A DNA stretch of 64,000 bases, taken from contig NZ_AP025170.1 in assembly GCF_003402535.2 (NCBI RefSeq), forward strand, positions 1,984,001 to 2,048,000, in the 5' to 3' direction. Both the position numbers and the translations under genes were made by a program. The DNA is from Cupriavidus sp. P-10. GTDB lineage: Bacteria; Pseudomonadota; Gammaproteobacteria; Burkholderiales; Burkholderiaceae. The number at the start of each line of letters is the position of its first letter. The first letter of the stretch is position 1. This document shows, piece by piece, positions 1 through 11,577 of this stretch. Below the pieces are notes generated by a model. That model made no database searches. It was not told where the DNA came from and saw nothing but the letters and a program-made list of their open reading frames with translations.

Positions 1-572
1 GCAGCCGCCGGCGACAGCGTGGTGCCGCTGCCGAAGCCGCCGGCACGCTTGGTCTCGACAAAGCGCACCCACGGCATCAGCGGCCGGGTCTCGTGCACGA
101 AGACATCGTCGCCACTGGCCATCAGCACCGGCACGCCCAGTTCCCCGGCCAGCGCGCCGTAGAGACCGGCCTCGCCCAGCTCCATGCCGTTGAGCCAGAC
201 CCGGGCAAAGGCGCTGCTGTTGATGGTGTGCGCCAGCACGCCGCGGCTCTGTGCGCGGCCGTGATAGCCGATCATCAGCACGCCGTCGGCGCCGTCCTCG
301 ATGCCGGCCATCATGCCGAGGTAGCGCGGCTTGCCGAGCACCAGCCGCGCGCGCGGGTCGATCTGGTCCGGCAGCAGGTTGCGAAAGCCGCCGTGCGAGT
401 CGTTGACCAGCACTTCGGTGGCGCCGCCGGCAAAGGCGCCGGAGACGGCTGCGTTGGCCTCGGCGGTCATCCAGGCGCGGGCGCGCTCGTATTCGCCGTT
501 GCCGGCACGGGTCTGCTCGGCGTGGAAGACGCCGGCGACGCCTTCGATATCGGTGGAAATCAGGATCTTCAT
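1..572 (-). CDS. M55 family D-aminopeptidase, DppA-like (C-terminus outside window)
   Basis: The first 190 residues of a DppA-type zinc D-aminopeptidase are present; the 3' end lies beyond base 1. DppA enzymes release N-terminal D-amino acids from short peptides. The translation opens MKILISTDIEGVAGV and keeps the family ligands in register: Asp8 and Glu10, His60 (in NDSHGG), His104 (in GYHG), and the catalytic histidine His115 (in AHTINSS). The ATG overlaps the TGA of the upstream P1 peptidase gene (ATGA), so the two are probably translationally coupled. The peptide ABC importer just upstream suggests that imported peptides with D-residues are degraded here. The family call is firm; the substrate is inferred. 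Confidence 0.9.
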   Translation of the reverse strand, partial: MKILISTDIEGVAGVFHAEQTRAGNGEYERARAWMTAEANAAVSGAFAGGATEVLVNDSHGGFRNLLPDQIDPRARLVLGKPRYLGMMAGIEDGADGVLMIGYHGRAQSRGVLAHTINSSAFARVWLNGMELGEAGLYGALAGELGVPVLMASGDDVFVHETRPLMPWVRFVETKRAGGFGSGTTLSPAA

Positions 573-1618
573 CAGGCGGTCTGGCGCAGTTCTGGCATCA
601 CCTCCAGCAAGGCGCGGCGGGCATGGCCATCGCGGCCCTGCACCATCGCCGCATGCCAGAGCGCATGCACGATGGCCTGCTCGACACTATCCGCGGCGGC
701 GCGGAACAGCGGATCAAGCAGCGCTTCGTGGAGCATGGCAACGGCGGGCATCGCGCGCCCAGCCTCATGCGGCACGGTATAAGCGGTCGAAAAAGCCAGC
801 GCGATGTCGCCCGAGCCGTGCCCGAATACCGAGCCGGTACGGGCCAGCCCCGCTCCCGCGCGCAGCGACAGCCGGCGCAACTGGCGCGCGTCCAGCGGCG
901 CGTCGGTGGCCACGACCATGATGATCGAGCCCTTTTCAGGCTGCGCCACCACGTCGGGCTGCGCCAGCCGCCGCACCAGTTCCGGCCCGACCAGCTTGCC
1001 CGCCAGCGTCAGCGACTCCGGCGTGCCGAAGTTGGCCAGCACCAGCGCGCCGACGCAATAGCCTTGCGCCATGCGCGATGCCGTGCCGATGCCGCCCTTG
1101 ACGCCGAACGACGACATGCCGCGTCCTGCGCCGATTGCGCCCTGCGCGACATCCGCGCCGGCACCCGCCAACGCGGCGTCATGGTGGCTGCCGTCCAGCG
1201 CCATGCGCTGGATATCGTTCAGGTAGCCGTCATTGCATTCGAACACCAGCGGATTGACGGTAGGCCACGCGCGCCCGATCTCCGGGTTGGCGGCGACGGC
1301 GGCGCGGATCTGCGCCTGCGCGACGGCGCCGACCGAGAAGGTGTTGGTCAGCGCAACCGGCGTCTCCAGCACGCCCAGTTCGTCCACCTGCACCAGCCCC
1401 ACGCTCTTGCCGAAGCCGTTGAGCACGGTAGCCGCCGCGGGCACCTTGTCGCGATACGGATCACCGCCGTGCGGGCGGATCACGGTCACGCCGGTCTGCA
1501 CCGCATCCTGCGACAGCGTGCAGTGGCCCACGGTCACGCCCGGCACGTCGGCGATGCTGTCGCGCGGCCCTGCCGCCAGGCTGCCGATGCGCGGTATGCC
1601 CTGTGTCGGTGTCTGCAT
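572..1618 (-). CDS. P1 family (DmpA/BapA-type) self-processing aminopeptidase
   Basis: A 348-residue member of peptidase family P1 (N-terminal nucleophile fold). Relatives are L-aminopeptidase D-Ala-esterase/amidase DmpA and the beta-peptidyl aminopeptidases, which cut themselves before a serine that then becomes the nucleophile. The expected site is Gly268-Ser269 in GHGSGD, followed by the conserved DIALAFSTA stretch. Other family hallmarks are DVPGVTVGHCT near residues 24-34 and GRGMSSFGVKGGIGTASR near 166-182. No signal peptide is visible, so it should act in the cytoplasm. Its stop overlaps the start of the M55 gene, and the gsiD stop lies 3 bases upstream, which places it inside the transporter operon. 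Whether it prefers D-, beta- or ordinary L-peptides cannot be read from sequence. Confidence 0.9.
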   Translation of the reverse strand: MQTPTQGIPRIGSLAAGPRDSIADVPGVTVGHCTLSQDAVQTGVTVIRPHGGDPYRDKVPAAATVLNGFGKSVGLVQVDELGVLETPVALTNTFSVGAVAQAQIRAAVAANPEIGRAWPTVNPLVFECNDGYLNDIQRMALDGSHHDAALAGAGADVAQGAIGAGRGMSSFGVKGGIGTASRMAQGYCVGALVLANFGTPESLTLAGKLVGPELVRRLAQPDVVAQPEKGSIIMVVATDAPLDARQLRRLSLRAGAGLARTGSVFGHGSGDIALAFSTAYTVPHEAGRAMPAVAMLHEALLDPLFRAAADSVEQAIVHALWHAAMVQGRDGHARRALLEVMPELRQTA

Positions 1619-1621
1619 GGC

Positions 1622-2545
1622 TCAGCGGCGGTCGATCTTGGGATCCAGCGCGTCGCGCAGGCCGTCGCCAAGCAGGTTGAATGCGAGCACCGTCAGGAAG
1701 ATCGCCAGGCTCGGAAAGATCGCCACGTGCGGTGCGGTCACCATGTCGGCGCGGGCCTCGTTCAGCATCGCGCCCCACTCCGGCGTGGGCGGCTGCGCGC
1801 CCAGCCCCAGGAAAGACAGGCTGGCCGCGGTGATGATCGAGGTGCCGATCCGCATCGAGAAATACACCACGATCGACGACACCGTGCCCGGCAGGATATG
1901 GCGCATCAGGATGGTCCAGTCCGACGCGCCGATGCTGCGCGCGGCTTCCACATAGGTCAGCCGCTTCAGCATCAGCGTATTGCCGCGAACCAGCCGCGCG
2001 AACGCCGGGATGCTGAAGATCGCCACGGCAAAGATCACGTTGGTCATGCCATTGCCCAGGATGGCGACGATGCCGATCGCCAGCAGGATCCCCGGGAAGG
2101 CGAACAGCACATCGGAGATGCGCATCACGATGCGGTCCCACCAGCCCTCGTAGTACCCCGCCAGCAGGCCCAGCACGGTGCCGATCAGCGCGCCGATGAT
2201 GACCGACAGGAAGCCGGCCGCCAGCGAGATGCGCGCGCCGGCCAGGATACGGCTGAAGATATCGCGCCCGAGCGAATCGACGCCCATCCAGTGCGCAGCC
2301 GACGGGCCGGCGTTGAGCGCGTCGTAGTCAAAGAAGTTCTCGGGGTCGTACGGCACGATATGCGGCGCCAGGATGGCGACCAGCACCAGCAGCAGCACGA
2401 ACACGCCGGCGCCGAGCGCCAGGTGCTGCTTGCGGAATTTGCGCCAGAACTCGGTCCATGGCGTGCGCACGGCCTCCACAATGGGAGCGGAGGGGGCGGT
2501 GGCGGGTGCCGCTTCGCTTGCGGCGGGCGTGGAAAGTTCAGTCAT
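1622..2545 (-). CDS. gsiD: peptide/glutathione ABC transporter permease, GsiD/DppC type
   Basis: A 307-residue inner-membrane permease of the DppC/OppC/GsiD group. An N-terminal Ala/Pro-rich tail of about 40 residues is followed by a first membrane span ([16 protein letters not shown]), the family segment [17 protein letters not shown], and a C-terminal binding-protein-dependent transport domain with about five more spans. The EAA-like loop that contacts the ATPase lies in [13 protein letters not shown]. Seven bases separate it from gsiC upstream, so it forms the heterodimeric channel with that gene product. Assignment to glutathione rather than general dipeptides rests on the iaaA-gsiABCD-like gene order, not on a specific residue. 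Confidence 0.9.
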   Translation of the reverse strand: MTELSTPAASEAAPATAPSAPIVEAVRTPWTEFWRKFRKQHLALGAGVFVLLLVLVAILAPHIVPYDPENFFDYDALNAGPSAAHWMGVDSLGRDIFSRILAGARISLAAGFLSVIIGALIGTVLGLLAGYYEGWWDRIVMRISDVLFAFPGILLAIGIVAILGNGMTNVIFAVAIFSIPAFARLVRGNTLMLKRLTYVEAARSIGASDWTILMRHILPGTVSSIVVYFSMRIGTSIITAASLSFLGLGAQPPTPEWGAMLNEARADMVTAPHVAIFPSLAIFLTVLAFNLLGDGLRDALDPKIDRR

Positions 2546-2552
2546 GCCGGCC

Positions 2553-3473
2553 TCACTTGTAGCGGATGGTTGGGTTGATCACGGTGTAGAGCATGTCCAC
2601 CACCAGGTTGATCAGGATGAATTCGAGCGAGAACAGCAGCACCTCGGCCTGGATCACCGGGTAGTCGCGCATCTCGACGGCATCGACCAGCAGGCGCCCG
2701 AGGCCCGGCCAGTTGAACACCTTCTCGACCACGATCGAGCCGCCCAGCAGGAAGCCGAACTGCAGGCCCATCATCGTCACCACCGGGATCATGGCGTTGC
2801 GCAGGCCGTGCTTGGCCACCACCACCGTCTCGTGCACGCCCTTGGCGCGGGCGGTGCGGATAAAGTCTTCCTGCAGCACCTCGACGAACGAGGCGCGGGT
2901 AAAGCGCGCCATCACCGCCGCCACCGCGGCGCCCAGCGTGATCGACGGCAGCACGTAGTGCTTCCAGCTGTCGGCGCCGATCGACGGCAGCCAGCCCAGC
3001 TGCACGGAGAACACCTCCATCAGCAGCATGCCGAGCGCGAAGGCGGGGAAAGAAATGCCCGACACCGCCAGCGTCATGCCGAGCCGGTCCGGCCAACGGT
3101 TGCGCCACACCGCAGAACCGATGCCGATGGCCATGCCGAACACCACCGCCCACGCCATCGACGCCACCGTCAGCAGCAGCGTCGGCATGAAGCGGTCGCC
3201 GATCTCTTCGCTCACCGGGCGCTTGGTGCGCAGCGAATTGCCGAACTCGCCGCGGATCGCATTGGAGAAGAAGTTGACGAACTGCTCGGGCAGCGGCCGG
3301 TCCAGGCCCAGGTCCTTGCGCACCAGTTCGACCGTGGCCGAGTCGGCCTCGGGGCCCGCCGCCAGCCGCGCGGGATCGCCCGGCAGCAGGTGGACGAACA
3401 GGAACACCAGCACTGCCACGATCAGCAGCGTGGGGATCACGCCCAGCACTCGTTTGAGGAAGTAGTTCAGCAT
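2553..3473 (-). CDS. gsiC: peptide/glutathione ABC transporter permease, GsiC/DppB type
   Basis: A 306-residue DppB-type permease. I start it at the ATG giving [17 protein letters not shown], the standard N-terminus of this family with its immediate membrane span; the reading frame stays open for 23 further codons upstream, but those residues match nothing expected. Six membrane segments can be traced, with the periplasmic segment typical of DppB proteins between the first two and the EAA loop near [15 protein letters not shown]. It pairs with GsiD. A gap of about 300 bases holding a REP-like element separates it from gsiB, so the permeases may be expressed at a different level from the binding protein. 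Confidence 0.92.
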   Translation of the reverse strand: MLNYFLKRVLGVIPTLLIVAVLVFLFVHLLPGDPARLAAGPEADSATVELVRKDLGLDRPLPEQFVNFFSNAIRGEFGNSLRTKRPVSEEIGDRFMPTLLLTVASMAWAVVFGMAIGIGSAVWRNRWPDRLGMTLAVSGISFPAFALGMLLMEVFSVQLGWLPSIGADSWKHYVLPSITLGAAVAAVMARFTRASFVEVLQEDFIRTARAKGVHETVVVAKHGLRNAMIPVVTMMGLQFGFLLGGSIVVEKVFNWPGLGRLLVDAVEMRDYPVIQAEVLLFSLEFILINLVVDMLYTVINPTIRYK

Positions 3474-3611
3474 TGCACACCATGAAGAAGGGCCGCAGGC
3501 CGCCTGCCTGCGAACCCCGCGTCGCGGGCAGGCGGCCACCATCGGCTTACTGCTTTACTGCTTTGGTTGAGGGAGTTGTGGCGGAGTGAGGCTCAGCGGT
3601 GCTGCCACCGC

Positions 3612-3740
3612 CTGCCCTCTCCCCCGCCCCTCTCCCCGGAGGGACCGGATGGAGAGGGGAGAAAACCCTCGCGGCTCAAGACATCACCCGCTGTTTGCTC
3701 CCCTCTCCCGCACGCGGGAGAGGGGCCGGGGGAGAGGGCC
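3612..3740. repeat. REP/BIME-like palindromic repeat between gsiB and gsiC
   Basis: The roughly 300 bases between gsiC and gsiB hold no gene but contain two palindromic units. The first has arms CCCCTCTCC (3627-3635) and GGAGAGGGG (3651-3659). The second is a near-perfect hairpin at 3700-3725 with 11-base arms CCCCTCTCCCG and CGGGAGAGGGG around CACG. Paired C-rich palindromes inside an operon look like the extragenic REP/BIME elements known in beta- and gammaproteobacteria. They could stabilise the upstream gsiB message or act as a partial terminator. Copy number elsewhere in the genome cannot be seen here. Confidence 0.7.
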
Positions 3741-3775
3741 GGAGCATCCACGAAGTCCGCCCCTCTCACACTCCA

Positions 3776-5332
3776 TCACTGCTTGATATCGATCTCATCA
3801 AAGTTAAACGACCCATCCGGCATCACATACGCACCGGTCAGCCGCTTGCTGCGCGCGAACAGCACCTTCTCCGTCACCAGGAAGGCCCACGGCGCATCCT
3901 TCCAGATGCGTTCCTGCGCGTCCTTGTACAGGCGCGCCTTCTCGCTGCGGTCCGTGGTGCGCAGCGCGCCCGCGATGTCCGCATCGACCTGGTCGTTCTT
4001 GTAGTACGCGGTGTTCAGCAGCTTGGGCGGCATCGATTCCGAAGCCAGCAGCGGCCGCAGCGCCCAGTCCGATTCACCGGTCGACGACGACCAGCCCACG
4101 TAATAGATACGCACGCCGGCGTCTTCCGGCTTCTGCACGCTTTCGACCTTCTCCACGCGCTGGCCGGCTTCCAGCGCCTGCACCTGCGCCTTGATGCCGA
4201 CCTGCTGCAGCTGCTGCTGCACGAACTGGATCACCTTCTGCGCGGTGGTGTGGTTGTAAGCCGACCACAGCGTGGTCTCGAAGCCGTTCGGGTAGCCGGC
4301 TTCCTTGAGCAGCGCGCGCGCCTTGGCCGGGTCATACGGCCACGGGCCCAGCTTCTCCGCAAAGTCAACGCCCGGCGGCACCACGCCCTCGGCCGGCACC
4401 GCGTAGCCAGCAAAGGCCACCTTGGCGAGCGCGTCCTTGTTGATCGCGTAGTTGATGGCCTGGCGCACCTTGGGGTCGTTGAACGGCTTGACCGTGGTGT
4501 TCAGGCTCAGGTAGCGCTGGATGATCGACGGCGACGAGATCAGCTCGACCTTGGGGCTGTTCTTCAGCACCGCGGCCTGCTCGAACGGGATGCTGAAGGC
4601 AAAGTCCGCCTCGCCGGTCTGCATGATGGCCGCGCGCGTGTTGTTGTCGACCACCGGCTTCCAGGTGATGGTGTCGATCTTCGGGTAGCCGGTCTTCCAG
4701 TAGCCGGCGAACTTCTTGCCCTTCAGGTGATCGGGCTGCTTCCACTCGACGAACTCGAACGGGCCGGTGCCGACCGGGTGGAAGGCAATCTCCTTGCCGT
4801 ACTTCTGCAGTGCGGCCGGCGAGATCATCACTGCAGACGGATGCGCCAGCACGTTGATGAACGGCGAGAACGGCTCCTTCAGCGTGACCTTGACGGTATT
4901 GGCATCGACCACGTCGGTCTTGGCGACGCGGTTGAACAGCGTATAGCGCTTGAGCTTGTTGGCCGGGTTGGTGACGCGGTCCAGGTTGGCCTTGACGGCG
5001 GCGGCATCGAAGGTGGTGCCGTCGTGGAACTTGATGCCCTTCTTCAGCTTGATGGTGTAGACCAGCCCATCCTTGCTGACGTCATAGCTGTCGGCCAGCA
5101 CGTTGACCAGCTTCATGTCCTTGTCCATGCCGAACAGGCCCTGGTAGAACGACTTGCTGGCCGCCTGCGACAGCGTGTCGTTCGCATCGTACGGGTCCAG
5201 CGTGGTGAAGGTGGAATACACCGCCATCACGGCATCCTTGGCCGCAAAGGCCGGGGCAGCGGCCAGCATGCCGAGCGCGCCGGCGGTAAAGGCGCCGGCC
5301 ATCCATCGGGGCGAAACCATACGTGCAGACAT
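3776..5332 (-). CDS. gsiB: periplasmic peptide/glutathione-binding protein, GsiB type (SBP family 5)
   Basis: A 518-residue solute-binding protein of family 5 (OppA/DppA/GsiB). I choose the ATG giving [10 protein letters not shown] because AAGGAG sits 7 bases upstream; an in-frame ATG 14 codons earlier has no such site. A Sec signal peptide runs to about residue 30 ([10 protein letters not shown]). The mature part begins with [17 protein letters not shown] and contains the family signature around [25 protein letters not shown]. It delivers peptides to the GsiC/GsiD channel powered by GsiA. It lies 38 bases after gsiA and is followed by the REP-like gap before gsiC. Confidence 0.92.
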   Translation of the reverse strand: MSARMVSPRWMAGAFTAGALGMLAAAPAFAAKDAVMAVYSTFTTLDPYDANDTLSQAASKSFYQGLFGMDKDMKLVNVLADSYDVSKDGLVYTIKLKKGIKFHDGTTFDAAAVKANLDRVTNPANKLKRYTLFNRVAKTDVVDANTVKVTLKEPFSPFINVLAHPSAVMISPAALQKYGKEIAFHPVGTGPFEFVEWKQPDHLKGKKFAGYWKTGYPKIDTITWKPVVDNNTRAAIMQTGEADFAFSIPFEQAAVLKNSPKVELISSPSIIQRYLSLNTTVKPFNDPKVRQAINYAINKDALAKVAFAGYAVPAEGVVPPGVDFAEKLGPWPYDPAKARALLKEAGYPNGFETTLWSAYNHTTAQKVIQFVQQQLQQVGIKAQVQALEAGQRVEKVESVQKPEDAGVRIYYVGWSSSTGESDWALRPLLASESMPPKLLNTAYYKNDQVDADIAGALRTTDRSEKARLYKDAQERIWKDAPWAFLVTEKVLFARSKRLTGAYVMPDGSFNFDEIDIKQ

Positions 5333-5370
5333 CGTCGAATCTCCTTGGTAACTGCGGAATTTCCTGGACT

Positions 5371-7275
<1,905 letters not shown>

Positions 7276-7325
7276 TGGAACTCCTTGTTTGCTGCGAGTG
7301 CTGAGACTTGCCGGTGCGGCGTGGG

Positions 7326-8303
7326 TCAGCCGTAGATGGAGACGTCGACCGCCTCGCCCACGCGGGCAAAGCCGCGGTACATGCCTTCGGTGTTGAACGG
7401 CAGCGTGACGTTGCCAGCACGGTCAACCGCGATCAGTCCGCCGCGGCCTTCGATGGCAACGAGTTTTTCCATCACCACGCGCCGTGCCGATTCTTCCAGC
7501 GACAAGCCGGCATAGCGCATCTGCGCCGAGACATCGTGCGCGGCCACGGTGCGGATGAACATCTCGCCGGTGCCGGTGGCGGACACCGCCACCACCTCGT
7601 CGGCATAGCAGCCCGCGCCGATGACCGGGGTATCGCCCACGCGTCCCACTTTCTTGTTGGTCACGCCGCCAGTGGAGGTCGCCGCAGCGAGGTTGCCGCG
7701 GCTGTCGCACGCCACCGCGCCGACGGTGCCGAACTTGCTGTCCGGATCGATCGGGTCGGCCGGCTCGGCTGGGTTCTTGCGTGCCGCCAGTGCGGCTGCG
7801 TCATGGTCGAGCAGCGCCATGCCGGCGGTACCGCGGGCGCGCTGCCATTGTTCATGGCGTGCCTGCGTGAAGTAGTAATCCTGTTCCACCAGCTCCAGCC
7901 CGTGTGCGGCGGCGAAGGCCTCCGCACCGGCACCGGCAAACAGCACGTGCTCGCTGTGGTCGAGCACCGCGCGCGCGGCCAGCACCGGATTGCGCAGGCG
8001 CGTGACACAGGCGACCGCGCCGGCGTCGCGGGTGGCACCGTCCATCACGGCCGCGTCGAGTTCATAGGTGCCGGCGTGGGTCAGCACGGCGCCCTTGCCC
8101 GCGTTGAACAGCGGGCATTCCTCCAGCAGGCGCACGGCCTCGGTCACGGCGTCGAGCGCGCTGCCGCCATCGGCCAGGATGCGCTGGCCGGCTTGCAGCA
8201 CGTGTTCCAGCGCCTCGGTGTATTCGCGTTCGCGCGCGGGATCCATCGCCTCGCGTGTGATGGTGCCGGCGCCGCCGTGGATGGCAATGACTGCTTGTTG
8301 CAT
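7326..8303 (-). CDS. iaaA: isoaspartyl peptidase / plant-type L-asparaginase
   Basis: A 325-residue N-terminal-nucleophile hydrolase that cleaves beta-aspartyl dipeptides and L-asparagine. Like its relatives it should autoprocess before a threonine: Thr193 in the segment [13 protein letters not shown], giving alpha and beta subunits. Other family features are the N-terminal IHGGAGT, the segment [10 protein letters not shown] around residue 66, and [11 protein letters not shown] after the nucleophile. The frame runs open far upstream, but [11 protein letters not shown] is the conserved start. The gene sits between the RpiR regulator and gsiA, the same association as the enterobacterial iaaA-gsiABCD operon, which supports a role in using imported isopeptides. 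Confidence 0.93.
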   Translation of the reverse strand: MQQAVIAIHGGAGTITREAMDPAREREYTEALEHVLQAGQRILADGGSALDAVTEAVRLLEECPLFNAGKGAVLTHAGTYELDAAVMDGATRDAGAVACVTRLRNPVLAARAVLDHSEHVLFAGAGAEAFAAAHGLELVEQDYYFTQARHEQWQRARGTAGMALLDHDAAALAARKNPAEPADPIDPDSKFGTVGAVACDSRGNLAAATSTGGVTNKKVGRVGDTPVIGAGCYADEVVAVSATGTGEMFIRTVAAHDVSAQMRYAGLSLEESARRVVMEKLVAIEGRGGLIAVDRAGNVTLPFNTEGMYRGFARVGEAVDVSIYG

Positions 8304-8311
8304 GGAATGGC

Positions 8312-9277
8312 TCAGGACTTCTTGAGGTTGGACACGCGGCGGCGCGTGGTGCCGGCCGCCTGGTCTTCGGTAGGCTGCGGCGCGGCTGGCCCGGCACGGC
8401 CGGCGCGTTCTGCGCCCGGCGTGCCATACAGCCACGGCAGCAGGAATTCGGTCATTTCGGCGGCGGCCTTGACCGGCCGCTCGGCGCGGTGCGCGACTGC
8501 GCCGCACAGCGCTTCGATCAGCGCCAGCACCGTCGCATCGGAGTTGGCCGAGAGCCGGTTGGCGGCCTGCGCGTACAGCGCGATATCGGCCAGCGGCGCC
8601 AGCGGCGAGGTCGGCCCGTCGGTCAGTGCCAGCACCCGGCCGCCGTGCGCCTTGACGCGCTGCGCCAGCTCGATGGTGTCGGTCACGTAGCGCGGGAAGG
8701 CGATCACGATCAGCAGGTCGCTCGGCTGCAGCTTGAACAGCTGGCGCGCCGCATGCGAGGCGCCGCCGGCGCCGGCCACCGAGGTCACCATGCGGCAATG
8801 CATCTCCAGCCCGTGCTGCAGCAGGCCGGCCAGGAAGCCGCTGGCGCCGAAGCCCGCCACGTAGACCCGCTGCGCGCCCAGGATCGCCGAGACCGCGCGC
8901 TCGCACGCCTGCGCGTCGATGCCGCGCCGCGTGGCTTCGGCATTGGCGGCCGCATCCTCAAGCGAGGCGGCGAACACCTCGGCCACGGTGGCGGGCCGCT
9001 CCAGCTCGCTGCGCAGCCGCTCGACCGGCGCCAGCGTGGCCTCGAAGCCGCGCACCAGCTCGGTACGGAACTGCGGGTAGCCGTCAAATCCCAGCGCCCG
9101 CGCAAAACGGTTGGCGGTTGCTACCGACACATCCACCGCCGCGGCGAACTCGTCGATGCGCATCGTGGCCGCGCGGAACAGGTTGGCCAGCACGTATTCC
9201 GCCATGCGGCGGTGCGCCGGCGTCAGCGTGGGCAGGCTGCGCGCAATACGGTCGGAAATCGAATGGCCTTGGGTCAT
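8312..9277 (-). CDS. MurR/RpiR family transcriptional regulator
   Basis: A 321-residue regulator with an N-terminal RpiR helix-turn-helix (roughly residues 1-80, including MRIDEFAAAVDVSVATANRFARALGFDGYPQFR) and a C-terminal SIS domain that normally binds a phosphosugar or amino-sugar-like effector (about residues 125-255). I start it at MTQGHSISDRIA; upstream in-frame codons run into the promoter region and look non-coding. It is the first gene of the leftward peptidase/transporter block and lies 8 bases from iaaA, so it probably controls the block. An effector from peptidoglycan would fit the D-aminopeptidase but is only a guess. The C-terminal tail after the SIS domain is Pro/Arg-rich. Confidence 0.88.
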   Translation of the reverse strand: MTQGHSISDRIARSLPTLTPAHRRMAEYVLANLFRAATMRIDEFAAAVDVSVATANRFARALGFDGYPQFRTELVRGFEATLAPVERLRSELERPATVAEVFAASLEDAAANAEATRRGIDAQACERAVSAILGAQRVYVAGFGASGFLAGLLQHGLEMHCRMVTSVAGAGGASHAARQLFKLQPSDLLIVIAFPRYVTDTIELAQRVKAHGGRVLALTDGPTSPLAPLADIALYAQAANRLSANSDATVLALIEALCGAVAHRAERPVKAAAEMTEFLLPWLYGTPGAERAGRAGPAAPQPTEDQAAGTTRRRVSNLKKS

Positions 9278-9579
9278 GGGGGTCGGTATGGCGTTCGCAC
9301 GGGCGACGCTGCCAGTTACATCGTGAAAAATTCGTGAAAATGAATTTACACTCAACCAACCCACAAGAAAATAGAGTTTTGTCCGATCAAGGGTAATCCC
9401 TAGCAGCTGCCGCCATGCGGCGCACCGGGGCGGTGCGCAATGTCGCGGCATTTCTGGCGTTTCGCCATTCGCGGGCATGCCCCGCACCGGAAACGCTACA
9501 ATGCCGGCCAGCGCCGCCAACCCGCCTTGGCCGGCTTTTCCGCGTAGTTGCCCGTTCCCGTTCAGAAGTTTCCCCGCCC
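9278..9579. promoter_or_regulatory. divergent promoter region with direct repeats upstream of rpiR
   Basis: This 302-base gap separates rpiR (leftward) from the ABC-F gene (rightward). Near rpiR the nine-base word TCGTGAAAA occurs twice, at 9321-9329 and 9332-9340, so the two copies are 11 bases or one helical turn apart, in a locally AT-rich patch. That arrangement is a plausible operator for the RpiR protein acting on its own promoter. On the other side, TACAAT at 9497-9502 resembles a sigma-70 -10 element for the ABC-F gene; no convincing -35 was found. No gene is seen in the gap. Confidence 0.45.
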
Positions 9580-11511
9580 GTGATCCGAATCGACCAGCTT
9601 GTCCTCCAGCGCGGCACCAAGGTGCTGTTCGACCACACCACCGTGACGCTCAACCCGGGCGAGCGCGTGGGCCTTGTCGGCGCCAATGGCAGCGGCAAGT
9701 CGACGCTGTTCGCGCTGCTGCGGGGCGAGCTGCATCCGGACGGCGGCGATCTCAGCGTCCCGGCGCAATGGCGTATTGCGCACGTAGCGCAGGAAACGCC
9801 GGCGGTCAGCCGCAGCGCGGTGGAGTACGTGATCGACGGCGACACCCGCCTGCGCGAGATCGAAGCGGCCATCGCCGCCGCACAGGCCAGCGGCGACGGC
9901 ACCGCCGAGGGCGCAGCCCACGCCGCCTATGCCGATGCCGACGGCTACACCGCCCCCGCCCGCGCCGAGGCGCTGCTGCTGGGGCTGGGCTTCACGCTGC
10001 CCCAGGTGTCGCAGCCGGTGTCGTCGTTCTCCGGCGGCTGGCGCATGCGCCTGAACCTGGCGCAGGCGCTGATGTGCCCGTCTGACCTGCTGCTGCTCGA
10101 TGAACCGACCAACCACCTGGACCTGGACGCCATCGTCTGGCTGGAAGACTGGCTGGCGCGCTACCCGGGCACGCTGGTGATGATTTCGCACGACCGCGAA
10201 TTCCTCGACGCGATCTGCAATGTCACCGTGCATATCGAGAACCAGCAGTTGCGCCGCTATGGCGGCAACTACACGCTGTTCGAGACCCTGCGGCTGCAGC
10301 AGATGGCGCAGCAGCAGTCCGCCTATGTGCGCCAGCAGAAGGAGATCGCGCACCTGGAGTCGTTCATCACGCGCTTCAAGGCCAAGGCGACCAAGGCGCG
10401 CCAGGCGCAGAGCCGGGTCAAGGCGCTGGAGAAGATGGAGCGGCTGGCGCCGGTGCATGTCGCCGCCGGCTTTGCCTTTGAATTCCGCGAGCCCGACGCC
10501 GCGCCCAATCCGATGATGGTGCTCGACGGCGTCGACTGCGGCTACGCCGAGGCCGAGCCCCCGGTCACCATCCTGCACAACCTGGCGCTGTCGATCCAGA
10601 ACGGCCAGCGCATCGGCCTGCTGGGTGCCAACGGCCAGGGCAAGTCGACGCTGGTCAAGACGCTGGCCGGCACGCAGGATCCGATGACCGGCAAGCTGCG
10701 CCTGGGCAAGGGCCTGCAGATCGGCTACTTCGCGCAGCACCAGCTGGAGACGCTGCGCGACCATGACTCGCCGCTGCAGCACCTCGCGCGCCTGGCCCCG
10801 GATGTGCGCGAGCAGGAACTGCGCGACTTCCTCGGCAGCTTCAATTTCCGCGGCGACATGGCCACGTCACCGATCGAGCCTTTCTCCGGCGGCGAAAAGG
10901 CGCGGCTGGCGCTGTCGCTGATCGTCTGGCAGAAGCCCAACCTGCTGCTGCTCGACGAACCAACCAACCACCTGGACCTCGACACCCGCGAGGCGCTGAC
11001 CATGGCGCTGGCGCAGTTCGAAGGCACGCTGATCCTGGTCTCGCACGACCGCCACCTGCTGCGCGCCACCGCCGACCAGTTCATGCTGGTCGCCGACGGC
11101 ACCATCAAGCCTTTCGACGGGGACCTTGACGACTACCGCGACTGGCTGCTGCAGCAGGCCGCCGCCAAGCGCAACGCCGCCACGGCCGCGCACCTGGCGG
11201 AAAGCGGTGGCGACGCCGCCACGGTCAACCGCAAGGACCAGCGCCGCGCCGAGGCCGACGAGCGCCAGCGCTTGTCGGCATTGCGCAAGCCGCTGACGAA
11301 GGAACTGGAGAAGGTGGAGAAGCGGATGGCGGTGCTGCAAACCGCCAAGGAGGAGGTCGACCGCTTTATGGCCGATGAGAGCAGCTATGCCGAAGCCAAC
11401 AAGGCGAAGCTGATGGAGATGCTCAAGCGCCAGGGCGAGGTCAATGGCGAGCTGGAGACGCTGGAAGAGAAGTGGCTGGAACTGCAGGAGCAGATCGAGC
11501 AGATTGCGTGA
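9580..11511 (+). CDS. ABC-F family ATPase, YheS-like
   Basis: A 643-residue soluble protein with two ABC domains and no membrane segments, the ABC-F arrangement whose studied members act on the ribosome. Domain 1: GANGSGKS (about residue 35), signature FSGGWRMRLNLAQAL, Walker B LLLLDEPTNHLDLD. Domain 2: GANGQGKS (about residue 350), FSGGEKARLALSLIVWQ, LLLLDEPTNHLDLD. The charged inter-domain linker and the C-terminal coiled coil (residues about 560-640) match YheS more than EttA or Uup, as do length and the opening MIRIDQLVLQRG. The start is a GTG at 9580, chosen because it begins that conserved opening; the frame stays open upstream. The gene is transcribed alone and ends in a strong terminator. 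Confidence 0.9.
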   Translation: MIRIDQLVLQRGTKVLFDHTTVTLNPGERVGLVGANGSGKSTLFALLRGELHPDGGDLSVPAQWRIAHVAQETPAVSRSAVEYVIDGDTRLREIEAAIAAAQASGDGTAEGAAHAAYADADGYTAPARAEALLLGLGFTLPQVSQPVSSFSGGWRMRLNLAQALMCPSDLLLLDEPTNHLDLDAIVWLEDWLARYPGTLVMISHDREFLDAICNVTVHIENQQLRRYGGNYTLFETLRLQQMAQQQSAYVRQQKEIAHLESFITRFKAKATKARQAQSRVKALEKMERLAPVHVAAGFAFEFREPDAAPNPMMVLDGVDCGYAEAEPPVTILHNLALSIQNGQRIGLLGANGQGKSTLVKTLAGTQDPMTGKLRLGKGLQIGYFAQHQLETLRDHDSPLQHLARLAPDVREQELRDFLGSFNFRGDMATSPIEPFSGGEKARLALSLIVWQKPNLLLLDEPTNHLDLDTREALTMALAQFEGTLILVSHDRHLLRATADQFMLVADGTIKPFDGDLDDYRDWLLQQAAAKRNAATAAHLAESGGDAATVNRKDQRRAEADERQRLSALRKPLTKELEKVEKRMAVLQTAKEEVDRFMADESSYAEANKAKLMEMLKRQGEVNGELETLEEKWLELQEQIEQIA

Positions 11512-11528
11512 GGGCTGTCTGTTCAATG

Positions 11529-11557
11529 AAAAACCGGCGCACACAGCGCCGGTTTTT
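11529..11557. terminator. bidirectional rho-independent terminator
   Basis: A 12-base perfect stem, AAAAACCGGCGC / GCGCCGGTTTTT, with loop ACACA lies between two convergent genes. A runs on one side and T runs on the other allow it to stop transcription in both directions, of the ABC-F gene and of dsbB. Confidence 0.92.
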
Positions 11558-11577
11558 CATTTCAACTCCGCCATCCT

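Noticed and set aside
623..2578. A 651-codon open frame on the plus strand opposite the P1 peptidase and gsiD genes
   Set aside because: It mirrors the codon positions of strong minus-strand genes, is rich in Arg/His/Gln/Asp, and shows no family motif; such antisense frames are common in GC-rich DNA.
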